In this document: positions 1 through 8,931 of the stretch, one piece after another
Position numbering within the stretch: position 1 is the first letter of the stretch
Layout: each line of letters starts with the position of its first letter
NCBI RefSeq assembly: GCF_038404985.1
Contig: NZ_JBBKBA010000001.1
Span: 1,020,001 to 1,084,000, forward strand
Source: Ferrovibrio sp. MS7
GTDB lineage: Bacteria; Pseudomonadota; Alphaproteobacteria; Ferrovibrionales; Ferrovibrionaceae
DNA: 64,000 bases
Direction: 5' to 3'
Notes under the pieces: generated by a model
What the model saw: the letters and a program-made list of their open reading frames with translations, nothing else
Database searches by the model: none
What the model was told of the DNA's origin: nothing
Position numbers and translations under genes: made by a program

Positions 1-2
1 CG

Positions 3-686
3 CGCGCGCTCAGCCTCGGCTGGCGCGGTTCGCAGCATAACCCGCAGCCGAGTGCGCTGAGCCTGACGCAAGCGACGGAAGCCGGCACGATCTATTCGCC
101 GGCTGAAATCACTGCCCTGGCCATGATTGCCCATGACGGCGGCCTGCATGTGCATATGGATGGTGCGCGCTTCGCCAATGCGGTGGTGGCGGGTAATGCC
201 TCCGCCGCCGATCTAACCTGGAAGGCCGGCGTCGATGTGCTGAGCTTCGGCGCCACTAAAAACGGTGCGCTGGCAGCAGAGGCGGTGGTGTTCTTCAAGC
301 CGGAGCTGGCGGAAAGCTTCCTGTTCCGGCGCAAGCGCGCCGGCCACCTGTTTTCCAAGATGCGTTTCCTCTCGGCGCAGCTCGCGGCGATGCTGGAAAA
401 TGATCTGTGGCTGCGCCTGGCGCGCAATGCCAATGCCCGCGCACGCCAGCTTGCCGATGGCTTTGCCACGATTCCCGGTGTGCGCATAGCCTATCCGGTG
501 CAGGCCAACGAAGTGTTTGCCTTGCTGCCTGAGAAGATTCGCGCCGGCATGGCCGCCGATGGTGCGCTGTTCCATCCCTGGAGCGATGATGGCAATGGCG
601 CGGTCTATCGCTTCGTCTGTGCCTTCGACAAGACCGAGGCCGATATCGCTGCTTTGCTCAGGTCAGCTTCCAGGGCGGCGGGCTGA
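3..686 (+). CDS. ltaE: Low-specificity L-threonine aldolase, 5'-truncated
   Basis: PLP-dependent cleavage of L-threonine/allo-threonine to glycine and acetaldehyde. The reading frame is open from the window edge, so the N-terminus lies outside; 227 residues are visible. Family hallmarks are the HVHMDGAR segment (near visible residue 55) and SFGATKNG, whose lysine is the expected PLP Schiff-base residue. The C-terminal barrel ends normally in a TGA stop. The last 29 bases overlap the end of the convergent LysR gene. Seen: motifs and truncation. Known: fold-type I aldolase family. A related beta-eliminating lyase is the main alternative. Confidence 0.9.
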   Translation, partial: RALSLGWRGSQHNPQPSALSLTQATEAGTIYSPAEITALAMIAHDGGLHVHMDGARFANAVVAGNASAADLTWKAGVDVLSFGATKNGALAAEAVVFFKPELAESFLFRRKRAGHLFSKMRFLSAQLAAMLENDLWLRLARNANARARQLADGFATIPGVRIAYPVQANEVFALLPEKIRAGMAADGALFHPWSDDGNGAVYRFVCAFDKTEADIAALLRSASRAAG

Positions 687-1566
687 AACGCTCGGCGAGG
701 AAATCGACGAAGGCCCGCACCTTCGCCGCCAGATGCTTGCGCGCCGGATAGACGGCATGGATCGGCCAGATCTGCGGCGCGGTATAATCCTGCAGCAGCG
801 GCACCAGGTGGCCATCGCGGATCGCCTCATGGATCAGGAAGTCGGCGGTATAGGCTATGCCCATGCCGGCCAGAACCATGCGGAACAAGGCGTCGCCGCT
901 ATCGGATGATACCACGCCCGGCAGCGTCACCATCTGCACGCTGCCATCGGGCTGGCGCAACGGCCACGCATTGATCAGCGGCACGTTGGTGCTGAGCACG
1001 GCGCGATGGCCTTCGAGTTCGGCCGGCGTCATCGGCGTGCCGTGGCGTGCGAGATAGGCCGGCGCGGCGCAGATCATGCGCGTATGCTCGCCCAGGCGCC
1101 GTGCGATCAGGCCCTCGTCGCGCACGCGGCCCAGGCGGATACCGACATCATCGCCCTCCGCCATCAGGTCGACGATACGGTCGGCGAAATTCAACTGCAC
1201 TTCGATCTGCGGATGCCGTTCGCAGAAGGCCGGGATCAGCGGCACGATCTGCGCCATGCCGAAGCCATGCGCCACATTGACCCGCAGCAACCCGCGCGCC
1301 ACCCGCTCGGCGCCGCCCACATTGGCCTCCATGGTCTCGATATCGGCCAGGATTTCGCGCGCCTGTTCATAATAGGCGCGGCCCTCGGTGGTGAGGCTGA
1401 CGCGCCGTGTCGTCCGCTGCAGCAGGCGTGCCCCCAGCCGGTCCTCCAGCCGGGCAATCTGCTTCGAGACACCGGACGGGGTCAGCCCCAGGCTGGCGGC
1501 AGCGGCGGCGAAGCCGGCATTGTCCACCACGCGCAGGAAACAGGTCATTTCCGCCAGCTTGTCCAT
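658..1566 (-). CDS. LysR-family transcriptional regulator
   Basis: 302 residues, normal LTTR length. The N-terminal winged helix-turn-helix (about residues 5-62, with FAAAAASLGLTPSGVSKQIA as recognition region) is followed by a periplasmic-binding-protein-like effector domain. It resembles the large DsdC/AaeR-like proteobacterial subgroup, but the ligand cannot be read from sequence. It is transcribed away from the small ORF at 1669 across about 100 bp that could hold a shared promoter, and converges on the threonine aldolase gene. Its target is unknown; the divergent small gene is the nearest candidate. Confidence 0.92.
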   Translation of the reverse strand: MDKLAEMTCFLRVVDNAGFAAAAASLGLTPSGVSKQIARLEDRLGARLLQRTTRRVSLTTEGRAYYEQAREILADIETMEANVGGAERVARGLLRVNVAHGFGMAQIVPLIPAFCERHPQIEVQLNFADRIVDLMAEGDDVGIRLGRVRDEGLIARRLGEHTRMICAAPAYLARHGTPMTPAELEGHRAVLSTNVPLINAWPLRQPDGSVQMVTLPGVVSSDSGDALFRMVLAGMGIAYTADFLIHEAIRDGHLVPLLQDYTAPQIWPIHAVYPARKHLAAKVRAFVDFLAERFSPPPWKLT

Positions 1567-1668
1567 GATTATGTCCTGTATGTCATCAATTGATGAAAAT
1601 ATGCGGTATTATTGAAATTGCTGCAATGCAGTAGATTTTCTCCTGCCAACCCCAGACAGGAGGCTCAA

Positions 1669-1866
1669 ATGCCCCGGATGACGCTTGATACCTATGGTTT
1701 CTACCGTGCCCGCGCGCATCAGCTCCGCGCCGAGGCGATCCGCGATGTCCATGCGGCCATCGGCCAGTTCTTCACCGGTTTTGCGCGCCGGCTGTTCGCC
1801 CGTACCCAGGACGTGGCGAATCCGACTCTCGGCTTCCGCAGCGCCAAGATCCTGGTTGCCGAGTAA
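1669..1866 (+). CDS. Small basic protein, function unknown
   Basis: 65 residues. ATG 1669 is preferred because AGGAGG lies 7 bases upstream (1658-1663); an upstream in-frame ATG at 1612 has no comparable site. The protein has an aromatic N-terminus, a long amphipathic Arg/Ala helix and a second basic helix, with no membrane span or cysteine. Composition is reminiscent of short alphaproteobacterial Arg-rich proteins of the DUF1127/RSP_7527 kind, but I cannot assign it to a family. It is divergent from the LysR gene and is followed by three inverted repeats. Confidence 0.6.
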   Translation: MPRMTLDTYGFYRARAHQLRAEAIRDVHAAIGQFFTGFARRLFARTQDVANPTLGFRSAKILVAE

Positions 1867-1897
1867 GTTTTAGGCCTCCCCGGGCCGTTTTCCCCGA

Positions 1898-1933
1898 CCC
1901 AGCCTGACCGGTTCTAGAGCCCGTCAGGCTGGG
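1898..1933. repeat. 11-bp perfect inverted repeat
   Basis: CCCAGCCTGAC and GTCAGGCTGGG are separated by 14 bases, just after the small ORF. No T-run follows directly, so it is not a classic terminator by itself. Confidence 0.6.
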
Positions 1934-1943
1934 CATGGCCCCT

Positions 1944-1957
1944 GTTTCATCTGAAAC
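1944..1957. promoter_or_regulatory. Short palindrome GTTTCA-TC-TGAAAC
   Basis: Perfect 6-bp arms with a 2-base centre, located between two stem-loops and about 125 bp upstream of the dioxygenase start. Compatible with a dimeric repressor site; no family assigned. Confidence 0.35.
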
Positions 1958-1959
1958 AT

Positions 1960-1978
1960 AAAGCGAATATCGCTTTTT
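1960..1978 (+). terminator. Rho-independent-like terminator
   Basis: Stem AAAGCGA/TCGCTTT with a 3-base loop runs into a T-tract, 93 bases after the small ORF stop. The stem is short (7 bp), so termination strength is uncertain. Confidence 0.45.
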
Positions 1979-2082
1979 GAGACCGGTTACTCGCTGGTGG
2001 CCAGGTTACTCGGGCGGTGGCTTGCCGGTTTTTCGCCGTCGCGCTAGCTGAATGGCAGATTCCTTCTGCGCGAGCCCCCGCA

Positions 2083-2871
2083 ATGTCCTCCCTGCCCACC
2101 CTGTTCATCAGCCACGGCGCCCCCACCACGGTGCTGAGCGGCACGCCGGCGCATCATTTCATGAAGACTTTGCATGATCTGGTGCCGGCGGCGGGCATCC
2201 GCGCCATTCTGGCGGTTTCGGCCCATTGGGAGACCGACCAGCCGATGCTGGGGGCCGCCGCGCGGCCCGAAACCATCCACGATTTCTACGGCTTCCCGCA
2301 GCCGCTTTATGAATTGCGCTATCCCGCTCCCGGCGATCCGACCCTGGCCGCTGACATCGCCGATCTGTTGAACGCCGCCGGCTTCAAGGCCTCCACCGAT
2401 CCGCGCCAGGGCCTCGACCATGGCGCCTGGACACCGCTGCTGCTCGGTTTCCCCGAGGCCAATATCCCGGTGCTGCAATTATCCGTGCAGCCGCACCACG
2501 ACCCGGCGCATCATTACGCGCTCGGCCAGGCGCTGCGGCCGCTGCGCGAGCAGGGCGTGCTGGTGCTGGCATCCGGCTCGCTGACCCATAACCTGCGGGA
2601 ACTCGACCGCCGTGGCCCGCAGGCGCCGGTGTTGCCCTGGGCCAGCGCCTTCGCCGACTGGGTCAATGCGGCGCTGACCGAGCGGCGCGACGAGGACATG
2701 GTGGCCTATCGCGCCAAGGCGCCGGAAGCGCGCCGGAACCACCCGACCGACGAGCATTTCCTGCCGCTCTTCGTGGCGCTTGGCGCCGCCACCCCGGGCC
2801 TGCCGGCCGAGGCTTTGCACCGCTCGATGGAGTTCGGCTCGCTCTCGATGGACAGCTACCGCTTCGCTTAA
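2083..2871 (+). CDS. Class III extradiol ring-cleavage dioxygenase (DODA/YgiD type)
   Basis: 262 residues from ATG 2083, the family's usual length. An in-frame ATG at 2017 would add a segment with no family resemblance. The LigB fold is shown by the N-terminal PTLFISHGAP metal-site motif (first His), the later SAHWET segment (second His) and SGSLTHNLRE toward the C-terminus. Homologues are non-haem, metal-dependent dioxygenases of catechol-like compounds such as L-DOPA; the physiological substrate here is unknown. It stands alone between a terminator-like hairpin and murJ. Confidence 0.87.
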   Translation: MSSLPTLFISHGAPTTVLSGTPAHHFMKTLHDLVPAAGIRAILAVSAHWETDQPMLGAAARPETIHDFYGFPQPLYELRYPAPGDPTLAADIADLLNAAGFKASTDPRQGLDHGAWTPLLLGFPEANIPVLQLSVQPHHDPAHHYALGQALRPLREQGVLVLASGSLTHNLRELDRRGPQAPVLPWASAFADWVNAALTERRDEDMVAYRAKAPEARRNHPTDEHFLPLFVALGAATPGLPAEALHRSMEFGSLSMDSYRFA

Positions 2872-2934
2872 GTGGACGGCCAGCGCGGCAGCTAGACTCT
2901 TTCGCCGTTTCGCCGCCTCTGCCATAAGCGTGGC

Positions 2935-4497
2935 ATGAGCCTTTACCGCGCCATTGCCACGGTCGGCGGCCTCACCATGGTGAGCCGGGTCTTCGGCTTT
3001 GCCCGCGACCTGATGATCGCGCGCTATCTTGGCGCCGGCATCCAGGCCGATGCCTTCTTCGTCGCCCTGCGGCTGCCGAATTTCTTCCGCTCGCTGTTCG
3101 CCGAGGGCGCCTTCACCGCCGGTTTCCTGCCGCTCTACAGCGAGACGCTGAACAAGGGTGGCAAGGAGGCGGCGAAAGCCTTCGCTGAAAGCGCACTGGC
3201 CTGGCTGCTGGTGGCGTTGCTGCTGTTCACGCTTGCCGCGCAGATATTCATGCCGCTGGTGATGCTGGGCCTGGCGCCAGGCTTCCAGGACGAGCCGCAG
3301 CGTTTCGCGCTGGCGGTGGAATACACCCGGATCACCTTTCCCTACCTGCTGTTTATCAGCATCGCCGCGCTTTATGGCGCGGTGCTGAATGGCCTCGGCC
3401 GTTTCGCGGCTTTTGCGGCGACACCGATCCTGCTCAACCTCACCATGCTGCTGGCCTTGCCGCTGTTCACGCCGTTGCTCGGCTCGGCCGGCTCGGCGCT
3501 GGCCTGGGGCACGCTGGCCGCCGGTCTGGTGCAGTTCCTCTGGCTTGCCTTCTGGTCCGGCCGTGCCGGCTTTTCGCTCCGGCTGCGCTGGCCGCGCCGT
3601 TCAGGCTTGACCTTGCGGCTGTTCCGCCTGGTGCTGCCGGCGGCTATCGGCGCTGGCGCCACCCAAGTCAATCTGGTCATCGGCGTGATCCTAGCCTCGC
3701 TGCTGCCGGCTGGCGCGGTGTCGTACCTGTTCTATGCCGACCGCCTCAACCAGCTCACCGTCGGCGTCGTCGGCGTGGCGATCTCCACCGCCTTGCTGCC
3801 GCTGCTCTCGCGCCATATTGCGCGCGGCGAGCAGGCTGAGGCGATGTCGCAGCAGAACCGGGCGCAGGAATTCGCGCTGCTGCTGGCTTTGCCGGCGATG
3901 GTGGCGCTGCTGGTGGTGCCCTATCCGATCATCTCCGTGCTATTCGAACGCGGTGCCTTCGATGCCGTCACGGCCCGCGCCACGGCGGAAGCCTTGTTCG
4001 CCTACGCCATCGGCCTGCCGGCCTATATCCTCAGCCGCACGCTGACGCCGGGTTTCCATGCGCGGCAGGATACCGCCACACCGGTGCGCATCGCCGTTGC
4101 CATCATCATTTTCAACCTCGCCGTCTCGGTGGCGCTGATGCCCGTGCTCGGCCATGTCGGACTGGCGCTGGCCACCGCGCTGGCCGCCTGGCTCAACACC
4201 GGCTTGCTCGGCTGGCTGCTGCTGCGGCGCGGCCATTGGCACGCCGATGCGCGGCTTAAAAGCCGGGCCTGGCGCATCCTGGTAGCAGCGTTGGCCATGG
4301 GCCTGGCGCTCTGGGGGCTCAACCGTGGGCTCTCCCCTTGGTATGGCTGGGGCGAAGCCTGGCGCATCGCGGCGCTTGGCCTGCTGGTGACGGGCGGCTT
4401 CTGCGTTTACCTCGGCGCCGCCCTGGCGCTCGGCGCCACGCGGCCGGCCGAATGGCGCAGCCTGGCGCGGCGCAAGGTCATACAGAGCCAGGATTGA
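2935..4497 (+). CDS. murJ: Lipid II flippase MurJ
   Basis: 520 residues, about 14 hydrophobic segments, MOP-superfamily transporter. MurJ moves the lipid-linked peptidoglycan precursor across the inner membrane. The start region ([20 protein letters not shown]) and [16 protein letters not shown] are characteristic MurJ motifs, with conserved arginines facing the cavity. It begins the murJ-trpS-usp-nfu run found in many alphaproteobacteria. Essential in most Gram-negatives. Confidence 0.97.
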   Translation: MSLYRAIATVGGLTMVSRVFGFARDLMIARYLGAGIQADAFFVALRLPNFFRSLFAEGAFTAGFLPLYSETLNKGGKEAAKAFAESALAWLLVALLLFTLAAQIFMPLVMLGLAPGFQDEPQRFALAVEYTRITFPYLLFISIAALYGAVLNGLGRFAAFAATPILLNLTMLLALPLFTPLLGSAGSALAWGTLAAGLVQFLWLAFWSGRAGFSLRLRWPRRSGLTLRLFRLVLPAAIGAGATQVNLVIGVILASLLPAGAVSYLFYADRLNQLTVGVVGVAISTALLPLLSRHIARGEQAEAMSQQNRAQEFALLLALPAMVALLVVPYPIISVLFERGAFDAVTARATAEALFAYAIGLPAYILSRTLTPGFHARQDTATPVRIAVAIIIFNLAVSVALMPVLGHVGLALATALAAWLNTGLLGWLLLRRGHWHADARLKSRAWRILVAALAMGLALWGLNRGLSPWYGWGEAWRIAALGLLVTGGFCVYLGAALALGATRPAEWRSLARRKVIQSQD

Positions 4498-4582
4498 CGC
4501 CGGCCATTTAAGCGGCGATAACCCGGCGTCTTTTCCCCCATCCAGGCGCTGTTCCACCGGCGCCGCATCACCAGGGATCACC

Positions 4583-5590
4583 ATGGCCTTCCAACGGCGC
4601 ATCTTTTCCGGCATCCAGCCCACCGGCAACCTGCATCTCGGCAACTATCTCGGCGCGGTACGCAACTGGGTGAAGCTGCAGAATGAATTCGAGTGCATCT
4701 TCTGCATGGTCGACATGCATGCCATCACCGTGTGGCAGGACCCGGCCGAGCTGGTCCGCTCCACCCGCGAACTGGCCTGCGCCATGATCGCGTCGGGCAT
4801 CGACCCGGAAAAGAACGTGCTGTTCAATCAGAGCCAGAACCCGGACCACGCCACCCTGGCCTGGGTGTTCAACTGCGTCGCGCGCATGGGCTGGATGAGT
4901 CGCATGACCCAGTTCAAGGAGAAGGCGGGCAAGGACCGCGAGAATGTCTCGCTCGGCCTGTTTGCCTATCCGGCGCTGATGGCCGCCGACATCCTGGCCT
5001 ACAAGGCGACGCATGTGCCGGTCGGCGAGGACCAGAAGCAGCATCTCGAACTGGCACGCGACATCGCGCAGAAGTTCAACCACGATTACAGCCGCGAAGT
5101 CTTCCCGCTCACCGAGCCGCAGATTTTCGGCACCGCCACCCGCGTCATGAGCCTGCGCGACGGCAGTAAGAAAATGTCGAAGTCGGATGCGTCCGATCAG
5201 TCGCGCATCAACCTCACCGATACGGCGGAAGCCATCGCCGACAAGATCAAGCGCGCCAAGACCGATCCGCTGCCGCTGCCGAGCAGCGCCGAGGAACTGA
5301 AGGACCGGCCCGAGGCCGATAACCTGCTCGGCATCTATGCAGCGCTGAAGGGCGTCGGCCTGGACGACGCCATCGCCGAATTCGCGGGCAAGGGTTTCGC
5401 CGATTTCAAGCGGGCGTTGACCGAGGTAGCGGTGGATCACCTGGGCCCGATCACGGCGGAGATGCGCCGCCTGATGGCCGATCTGGGCTATGTCGATGGC
5501 ATCCTGCGCCAGGGTGGCGAGCGGGCGCGGGAAATGTCCGCCCCGGTGATCCAGGAAGTCTACGATGTGGTAGGGTTCTTGCGCCCGTAA
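4583..5590 (+). CDS. trpS: Tryptophanyl-tRNA synthetase
   Basis: 335 residues, normal for a bacterial class Ic enzyme that charges tRNA-Trp. The HIGH-like motif is [12 protein letters not shown] near the N-terminus and the KMSKS loop is KKMSKSD about two-thirds along. The C-terminal helical anticodon-binding domain is complete. It lies 85 bp after murJ, probably in the same transcription unit. Confidence 0.98.
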   Translation: MAFQRRIFSGIQPTGNLHLGNYLGAVRNWVKLQNEFECIFCMVDMHAITVWQDPAELVRSTRELACAMIASGIDPEKNVLFNQSQNPDHATLAWVFNCVARMGWMSRMTQFKEKAGKDRENVSLGLFAYPALMAADILAYKATHVPVGEDQKQHLELARDIAQKFNHDYSREVFPLTEPQIFGTATRVMSLRDGSKKMSKSDASDQSRINLTDTAEAIADKIKRAKTDPLPLPSSAEELKDRPEADNLLGIYAALKGVGLDDAIAEFAGKGFADFKRALTEVAVDHLGPITAEMRRLMADLGYVDGILRQGGERAREMSAPVIQEVYDVVGFLRP

Positions 5591-5598
5591 CTTCGGGT

Positions 5599-5630
5599 CC
5601 CCACATAAGGAGGCGGCCCCCCCACATAAG
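5599..5630. repeat. Direct repeat CCCCACATAAG, two copies
   Basis: 11-base copies at 5599-5609 and 5620-5630, 21 bp apart start to start, in the short gap between trpS and the DUF2333 gene. Possibly a regulatory or slippage relic. Confidence 0.4.
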
Positions 5631-5663
5631 TGGACTCACCATCTGGCGCTAGGACGTTCCGAC

Positions 5664-6593
5664 ATGCAGATCACCCCCCGGCAATGGATCATCGGCGGCT
5701 TCATCGCCGCGGTGGCGGTGTTCGGCCTGTATTACCCGGTCGGCATGCTGCTGACGCACAAGATCGACGACCGGCTTGAATACGAGGCGCCGGAGTCTTT
5801 CCTGCCGCCAGGCGGCAGCCGTGCCGTGGCGATTGCCGCCGCCCTGGTCGAGCGCGAGGTGGAGCAGAATGGCTGGGTCGCCAACGACCCGTTCTTCCAG
5901 CCCGGCTCTATGCTCGACAACATGCCGAATTTCCAGCTTGGCATCATACACGCCCTCGGCCGCTTCGGCTTTGAACTGGTCGACCAGCTCGGCCGCGCGC
6001 GCGGCTCCAGCCAGACCGACAGCGACCTGCAGGAAGCCGCTGGCCTGCTGCAATATTCCGGCACCAAGTGGATTTTCGATTTCTCCACTTCGCTGCTGCC
6101 GACCGCGAAATCGGAAAGCCAGTACCTCAAGGCACGTGACGCCCTGCGCAGCTACAACAGCCGCCTCAGCCAGGGCAAGGCCATCTTCGAGCGCCGCGCC
6201 GACAACCTGCTCTCGACCATGGACCGTATCGCCACCGATCTCGGCTCGTCCTCGGCGGCGCTCGACCGCCGTATCATCGATGGCTCCAACATGTGGATCG
6301 ATGGCGAGTCCGACGACCTGTTCTATTCGGTGAAGGGGCAGGCTTATGCCTATTACCTGATACTGCGCGAGCTGAAAAAGGATTATGCCAATATCGTGCG
6401 CGACAAGGAGCTGGGCGGCACCTGGGACCAGATGATGGAATCCTTCGCCGCCGCTGCCGTGTTGAAGCCGCTGGTGGTGATCAACGGCAGGACCGATGGC
6501 CTGCTGCTGCCCAACCATCTGGCCTCGATGGGTTTCCATATCCTGCGCGCCCGGGCGCAGATCCGCGAGATTTCCAATATTCTGTTGAAGTAA
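5664..6593 (+). CDS. DUF2333 family inner-membrane-anchored protein
   Basis: 309 residues. One N-terminal membrane segment (about residues 10-28, IIGGFIAAVAVFGLYYPVGM) is followed by a soluble, mostly helical periplasmic domain with the family features PNFQLGIIHALGRFGFEL, DLQEAAGLLQYSGTKWIF and YYLILRELKKDY. The family is conserved in proteobacteria but has no established function. It sits between trpS and the universal stress gene, with 44 bp to the latter. Confidence 0.85.
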   Translation: MQITPRQWIIGGFIAAVAVFGLYYPVGMLLTHKIDDRLEYEAPESFLPPGGSRAVAIAAALVEREVEQNGWVANDPFFQPGSMLDNMPNFQLGIIHALGRFGFELVDQLGRARGSSQTDSDLQEAAGLLQYSGTKWIFDFSTSLLPTAKSESQYLKARDALRSYNSRLSQGKAIFERRADNLLSTMDRIATDLGSSSAALDRRIIDGSNMWIDGESDDLFYSVKGQAYAYYLILRELKKDYANIVRDKELGGTWDQMMESFAAAAVLKPLVVINGRTDGLLLPNHLASMGFHILRARAQIREISNILLK

Positions 6594-6637
6594 GCAGGGC
6601 TTGCTTAACGCCCGCCGGCAATGCCAAGCTTAAGCCT

Positions 6638-7132
6638 ATGAGCGAAATACCCGCGAGCAATGCGCCGCAGACGCGGCGGCAGAAATTCCTTGTCGTGGTC
6701 GATGACACGCCGGAAGCCCGCGTGGCGTTGCGCTATGCCACGCGTCGCGCCCGCAATGTGCAGAGCGGCGTGGTGCTGCTGCGCGTGATCGAGCCGGTGG
6801 ACTTCAATCAATGGGCCGGTGTCGCCGAGATCATGCGCCAGGAAGCCTACGAGGCGGCGGAAAGCCTGCTGCGCAAACTGGCCGAGCAGGTGAATCTGGA
6901 ATCCGGCCTGTTGCCCGAAGTCTCGATCCGCGAGGGCAGCACCACGGATCAACTGCTCCGGCTGGTGGAGGAGGATCCTGCCATCCGGATGCTGGTGCTG
7001 GCCGCAGCTCCCGGCAACGAGCCTGGCCCGCTGGTGACGGCGCTCGCCGGCCAGATGGCCGGCAACTTGAGCTTCCCGATCACCATCGTGCCTGGCAACC
7101 TCACCGACGAACAGATCGACCGGATTACGTAG
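6638..7132 (+). CDS. Universal stress protein (UspA family)
   Basis: 164 residues from ATG 6638; the same frame runs further upstream inside the DUF2333 gene but only this start gives the family N-terminus. Single Usp domain: beta-1 KFLVVVDDTPEAR, then a helical stretch, and the C-terminal LVLAAAPGNEPGPLVTAL glycine-rich loop near the usual nucleotide-binding position. The motif is not a strict G-2x-G-9x-G(S/T), so ATP binding is uncertain. Alphaproteobacteria commonly keep this gene between trpS and nfu. Confidence 0.88.
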   Translation: MSEIPASNAPQTRRQKFLVVVDDTPEARVALRYATRRARNVQSGVVLLRVIEPVDFNQWAGVAEIMRQEAYEAAESLLRKLAEQVNLESGLLPEVSIREGSTTDQLLRLVEEDPAIRMLVLAAAPGNEPGPLVTALAGQMAGNLSFPITIVPGNLTDEQIDRIT

Positions 7133-7179
7133 CTGTTCTTTGTCATCCCCGCGAAAGTCGGCATGACAAACATCAATCT

Positions 7180-7306
7180 CGTCATGCGCGCCCGGGCCCT
7201 TCGGGCCTGTGCGCCCACGAACGCTTTTAGCGTTCGCGCGTTTACAGTGACCCGGGCATCTCTTTCAGATCGGCCTGAGATCCTCGGGTCAAGCCCGAGG
7301 ATGACG
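7180..7306. repeat. Dispersed GC-rich palindromic repeat, copy A
   Basis: The core 7180-7260 contains GGGCCCTTCGGGCC, GTGCGCCCACGAACG and GCGTTCGCGCG, bounded by an inverted CCCGGG pair. It is followed at 7280-7306 by TCCTCGGGTCAAGCCCGAGG, a perfect stem. The core is nearly identical to that at 15218-15291 and, inverted, related to 26350-26472. A smaller damaged element (GTCATCCCCGCGAAAG then GGCATGAC) precedes it at 7141. Confidence 0.75.
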
Positions 7307-7349
7307 GCGTTTGTATAACTGCCCGGCCATGGGCGCATGACGTGGCTTA

Positions 7350-8681
7350 TTATTTCTCTTCCGGCTTTTGCTCTGATGTCGCCGTCGTTTGACCGCAAAT
7401 CAGCTTGTCCGCCGGCACGCCATGCAGTTCCTGCGGCCGCTTGACGCCGCGCAGCACATGGAAGCCGAGCGATTCCAGGCCGGCATTGGGCAGCGCCTGG
7501 GCGAAGGTGGCCGAGGTGACGATCGGGCGGCTGAGAATCTTGGTCGAGGTTTCGACGCGCGCCACTTCATTCACGGCGCGGCCGATCACGGTGAAGTCGA
7601 GCCGGTCGGTGGCGCCGATATTGCCGAACACCACCTTGCCGAGATGCAGCCCGATGCCGGCGCGCAGGGCCGACTGCCCGGCCTCGGCGCGCTTGAGGTT
7701 CAGCGCGTCGAGCTGGCCGAAGGCGCCGCAGGCGGCCTGCAATGCCCGGCGGCAGGCCGCTTCGCGCGGGTCTTCGCCGGGCTTGGCCAGTTCTGGATCG
7801 ACGCGGAAGATGGCAAGCAGGCCGTCGCCGATGAATTTCAGCACCTCGCCCTCGTTTTCCTGCACCGGGCGGGCCATGGCCTCGAAATAATCGTCCAGCG
7901 TGGCGATCATTTCCTGGTTCCCGACCCGGTCTGAGAGCGCCGTGAAGCCGCGCAGGTCGGAGAGCCAGATCGCCGCTTCCACCTCAAAGCCCCGGCCACG
8001 GTGGAAATTGCCCTTCAGTACCCGCTTGGCCGGGGCGCGGCCGAGATAGGTGGTCAGCAGGTCGCGGGTCATGCGCCGGCCGGCCTCGATCTCGAGCCTG
8101 AGCGAGACCAGCGGCATCAGTTCCATGATGTAGCTGAGCTCGCCGGGCGTGAAGCCGCCGGGGCGGTCGGTGGTGAAGCTGCAGAAGCTGACATTGCGCT
8201 GGCGGGTGTCGTTCTGCATGGTGCCGAAGCCCGGCCCCTGGGTGAAGCGCATCGGCAGCGCCAGGTAATCGGTGGCGCCCTGCTCCTTCAGCTCCGGCAG
8301 GATGCCGAAATCCATCGGCGCGTTGGGCAGGTCGAGGCGGCGGCGGATGGCGGCGGCGCCCTGGTGGATCGCCCAGACCGGGGAATTGAGGTATTCGTCA
8401 CTTTCCGTAACGTCATGGCCGACGCTGTAGACCTCCACCGGCTGGCCACGGCGCCAGAAGAAGGCGCGGGACAGCACCTGGGGGTGCATCGAGGGCAGGG
8501 CGGCGATGACGCGCAGCAGCGGGATGCCTTCCTCGGCCAGCCGCTCGCAGAAGCCGGCGAAGAGCTGCTCCATCGGCATGCTCTCGCCGCCATGATCGAC
8601 CAGCCAGCGTGCCGCCGGGGTCAGTTCAATGCGCGAATCGGGCCAGGTCGGGAGCCGTTCGACAGGCAATGCTTCACCCAT
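7350..8681 (-). CDS. Class III adenylate cyclase, soluble
   Basis: 443 residues. The N-terminal half (about 40-200) looks like a GAF-like sensory region with no membrane span. The catalytic domain (about 235-405) keeps metal aspartates D242 (LSDLRGFT) and D286 (FIGDG), the adenine-selecting pair K282 and D362, and the transition-state residues N371 and R375 (VNEVAR). This predicts active ATP to cAMP conversion rather than guanylate cyclase. It is encoded against the flanking murJ-trpS-usp and nfu genes, so it is probably a later insertion into that block. Ligand unknown. Confidence 0.9.
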   Translation of the reverse strand: MGEALPVERLPTWPDSRIELTPAARWLVDHGGESMPMEQLFAGFCERLAEEGIPLLRVIAALPSMHPQVLSRAFFWRRGQPVEVYSVGHDVTESDEYLNSPVWAIHQGAAAIRRRLDLPNAPMDFGILPELKEQGATDYLALPMRFTQGPGFGTMQNDTRQRNVSFCSFTTDRPGGFTPGELSYIMELMPLVSLRLEIEAGRRMTRDLLTTYLGRAPAKRVLKGNFHRGRGFEVEAAIWLSDLRGFTALSDRVGNQEMIATLDDYFEAMARPVQENEGEVLKFIGDGLLAIFRVDPELAKPGEDPREAACRRALQAACGAFGQLDALNLKRAEAGQSALRAGIGLHLGKVVFGNIGATDRLDFTVIGRAVNEVARVETSTKILSRPIVTSATFAQALPNAGLESLGFHVLRGVKRPQELHGVPADKLICGQTTATSEQKPEEK

Positions 8682-8931
8682 TCTGGCCTCCGGCGATGGC
8701 CCGGCTGCCGGGGGTTATCCCAAAAACTATCCACATGCGCTTTTAATCTTTCTTAAATTGGGGTCGTGAGAGAAAGAATGTTTCGCCTCGGCCCAACCTA
8801 CGACGATTCTCTGCTTGATATTTGCGGACCTGCTGACCAATTTCCAGGGACGTTTCGGTCGCCGCTGGCAAAAGTGATCAAGTTTGATCGCCGCCAGCGA
8901 CTCGACCGGAAGGTTGTTAGTTGGAGCAAGT
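8682..8931. other. Intergenic region between divergent cyclase and nfu genes
   Basis: 250 bp that must hold promoters for both the cyclase (leftward) and nfu (rightward). A relatively AT-rich stretch lies at 8725-8757. Open frames here overlap nfu out of frame and show no coding character. I cannot assign promoter boxes with confidence. Confidence 0.5.
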
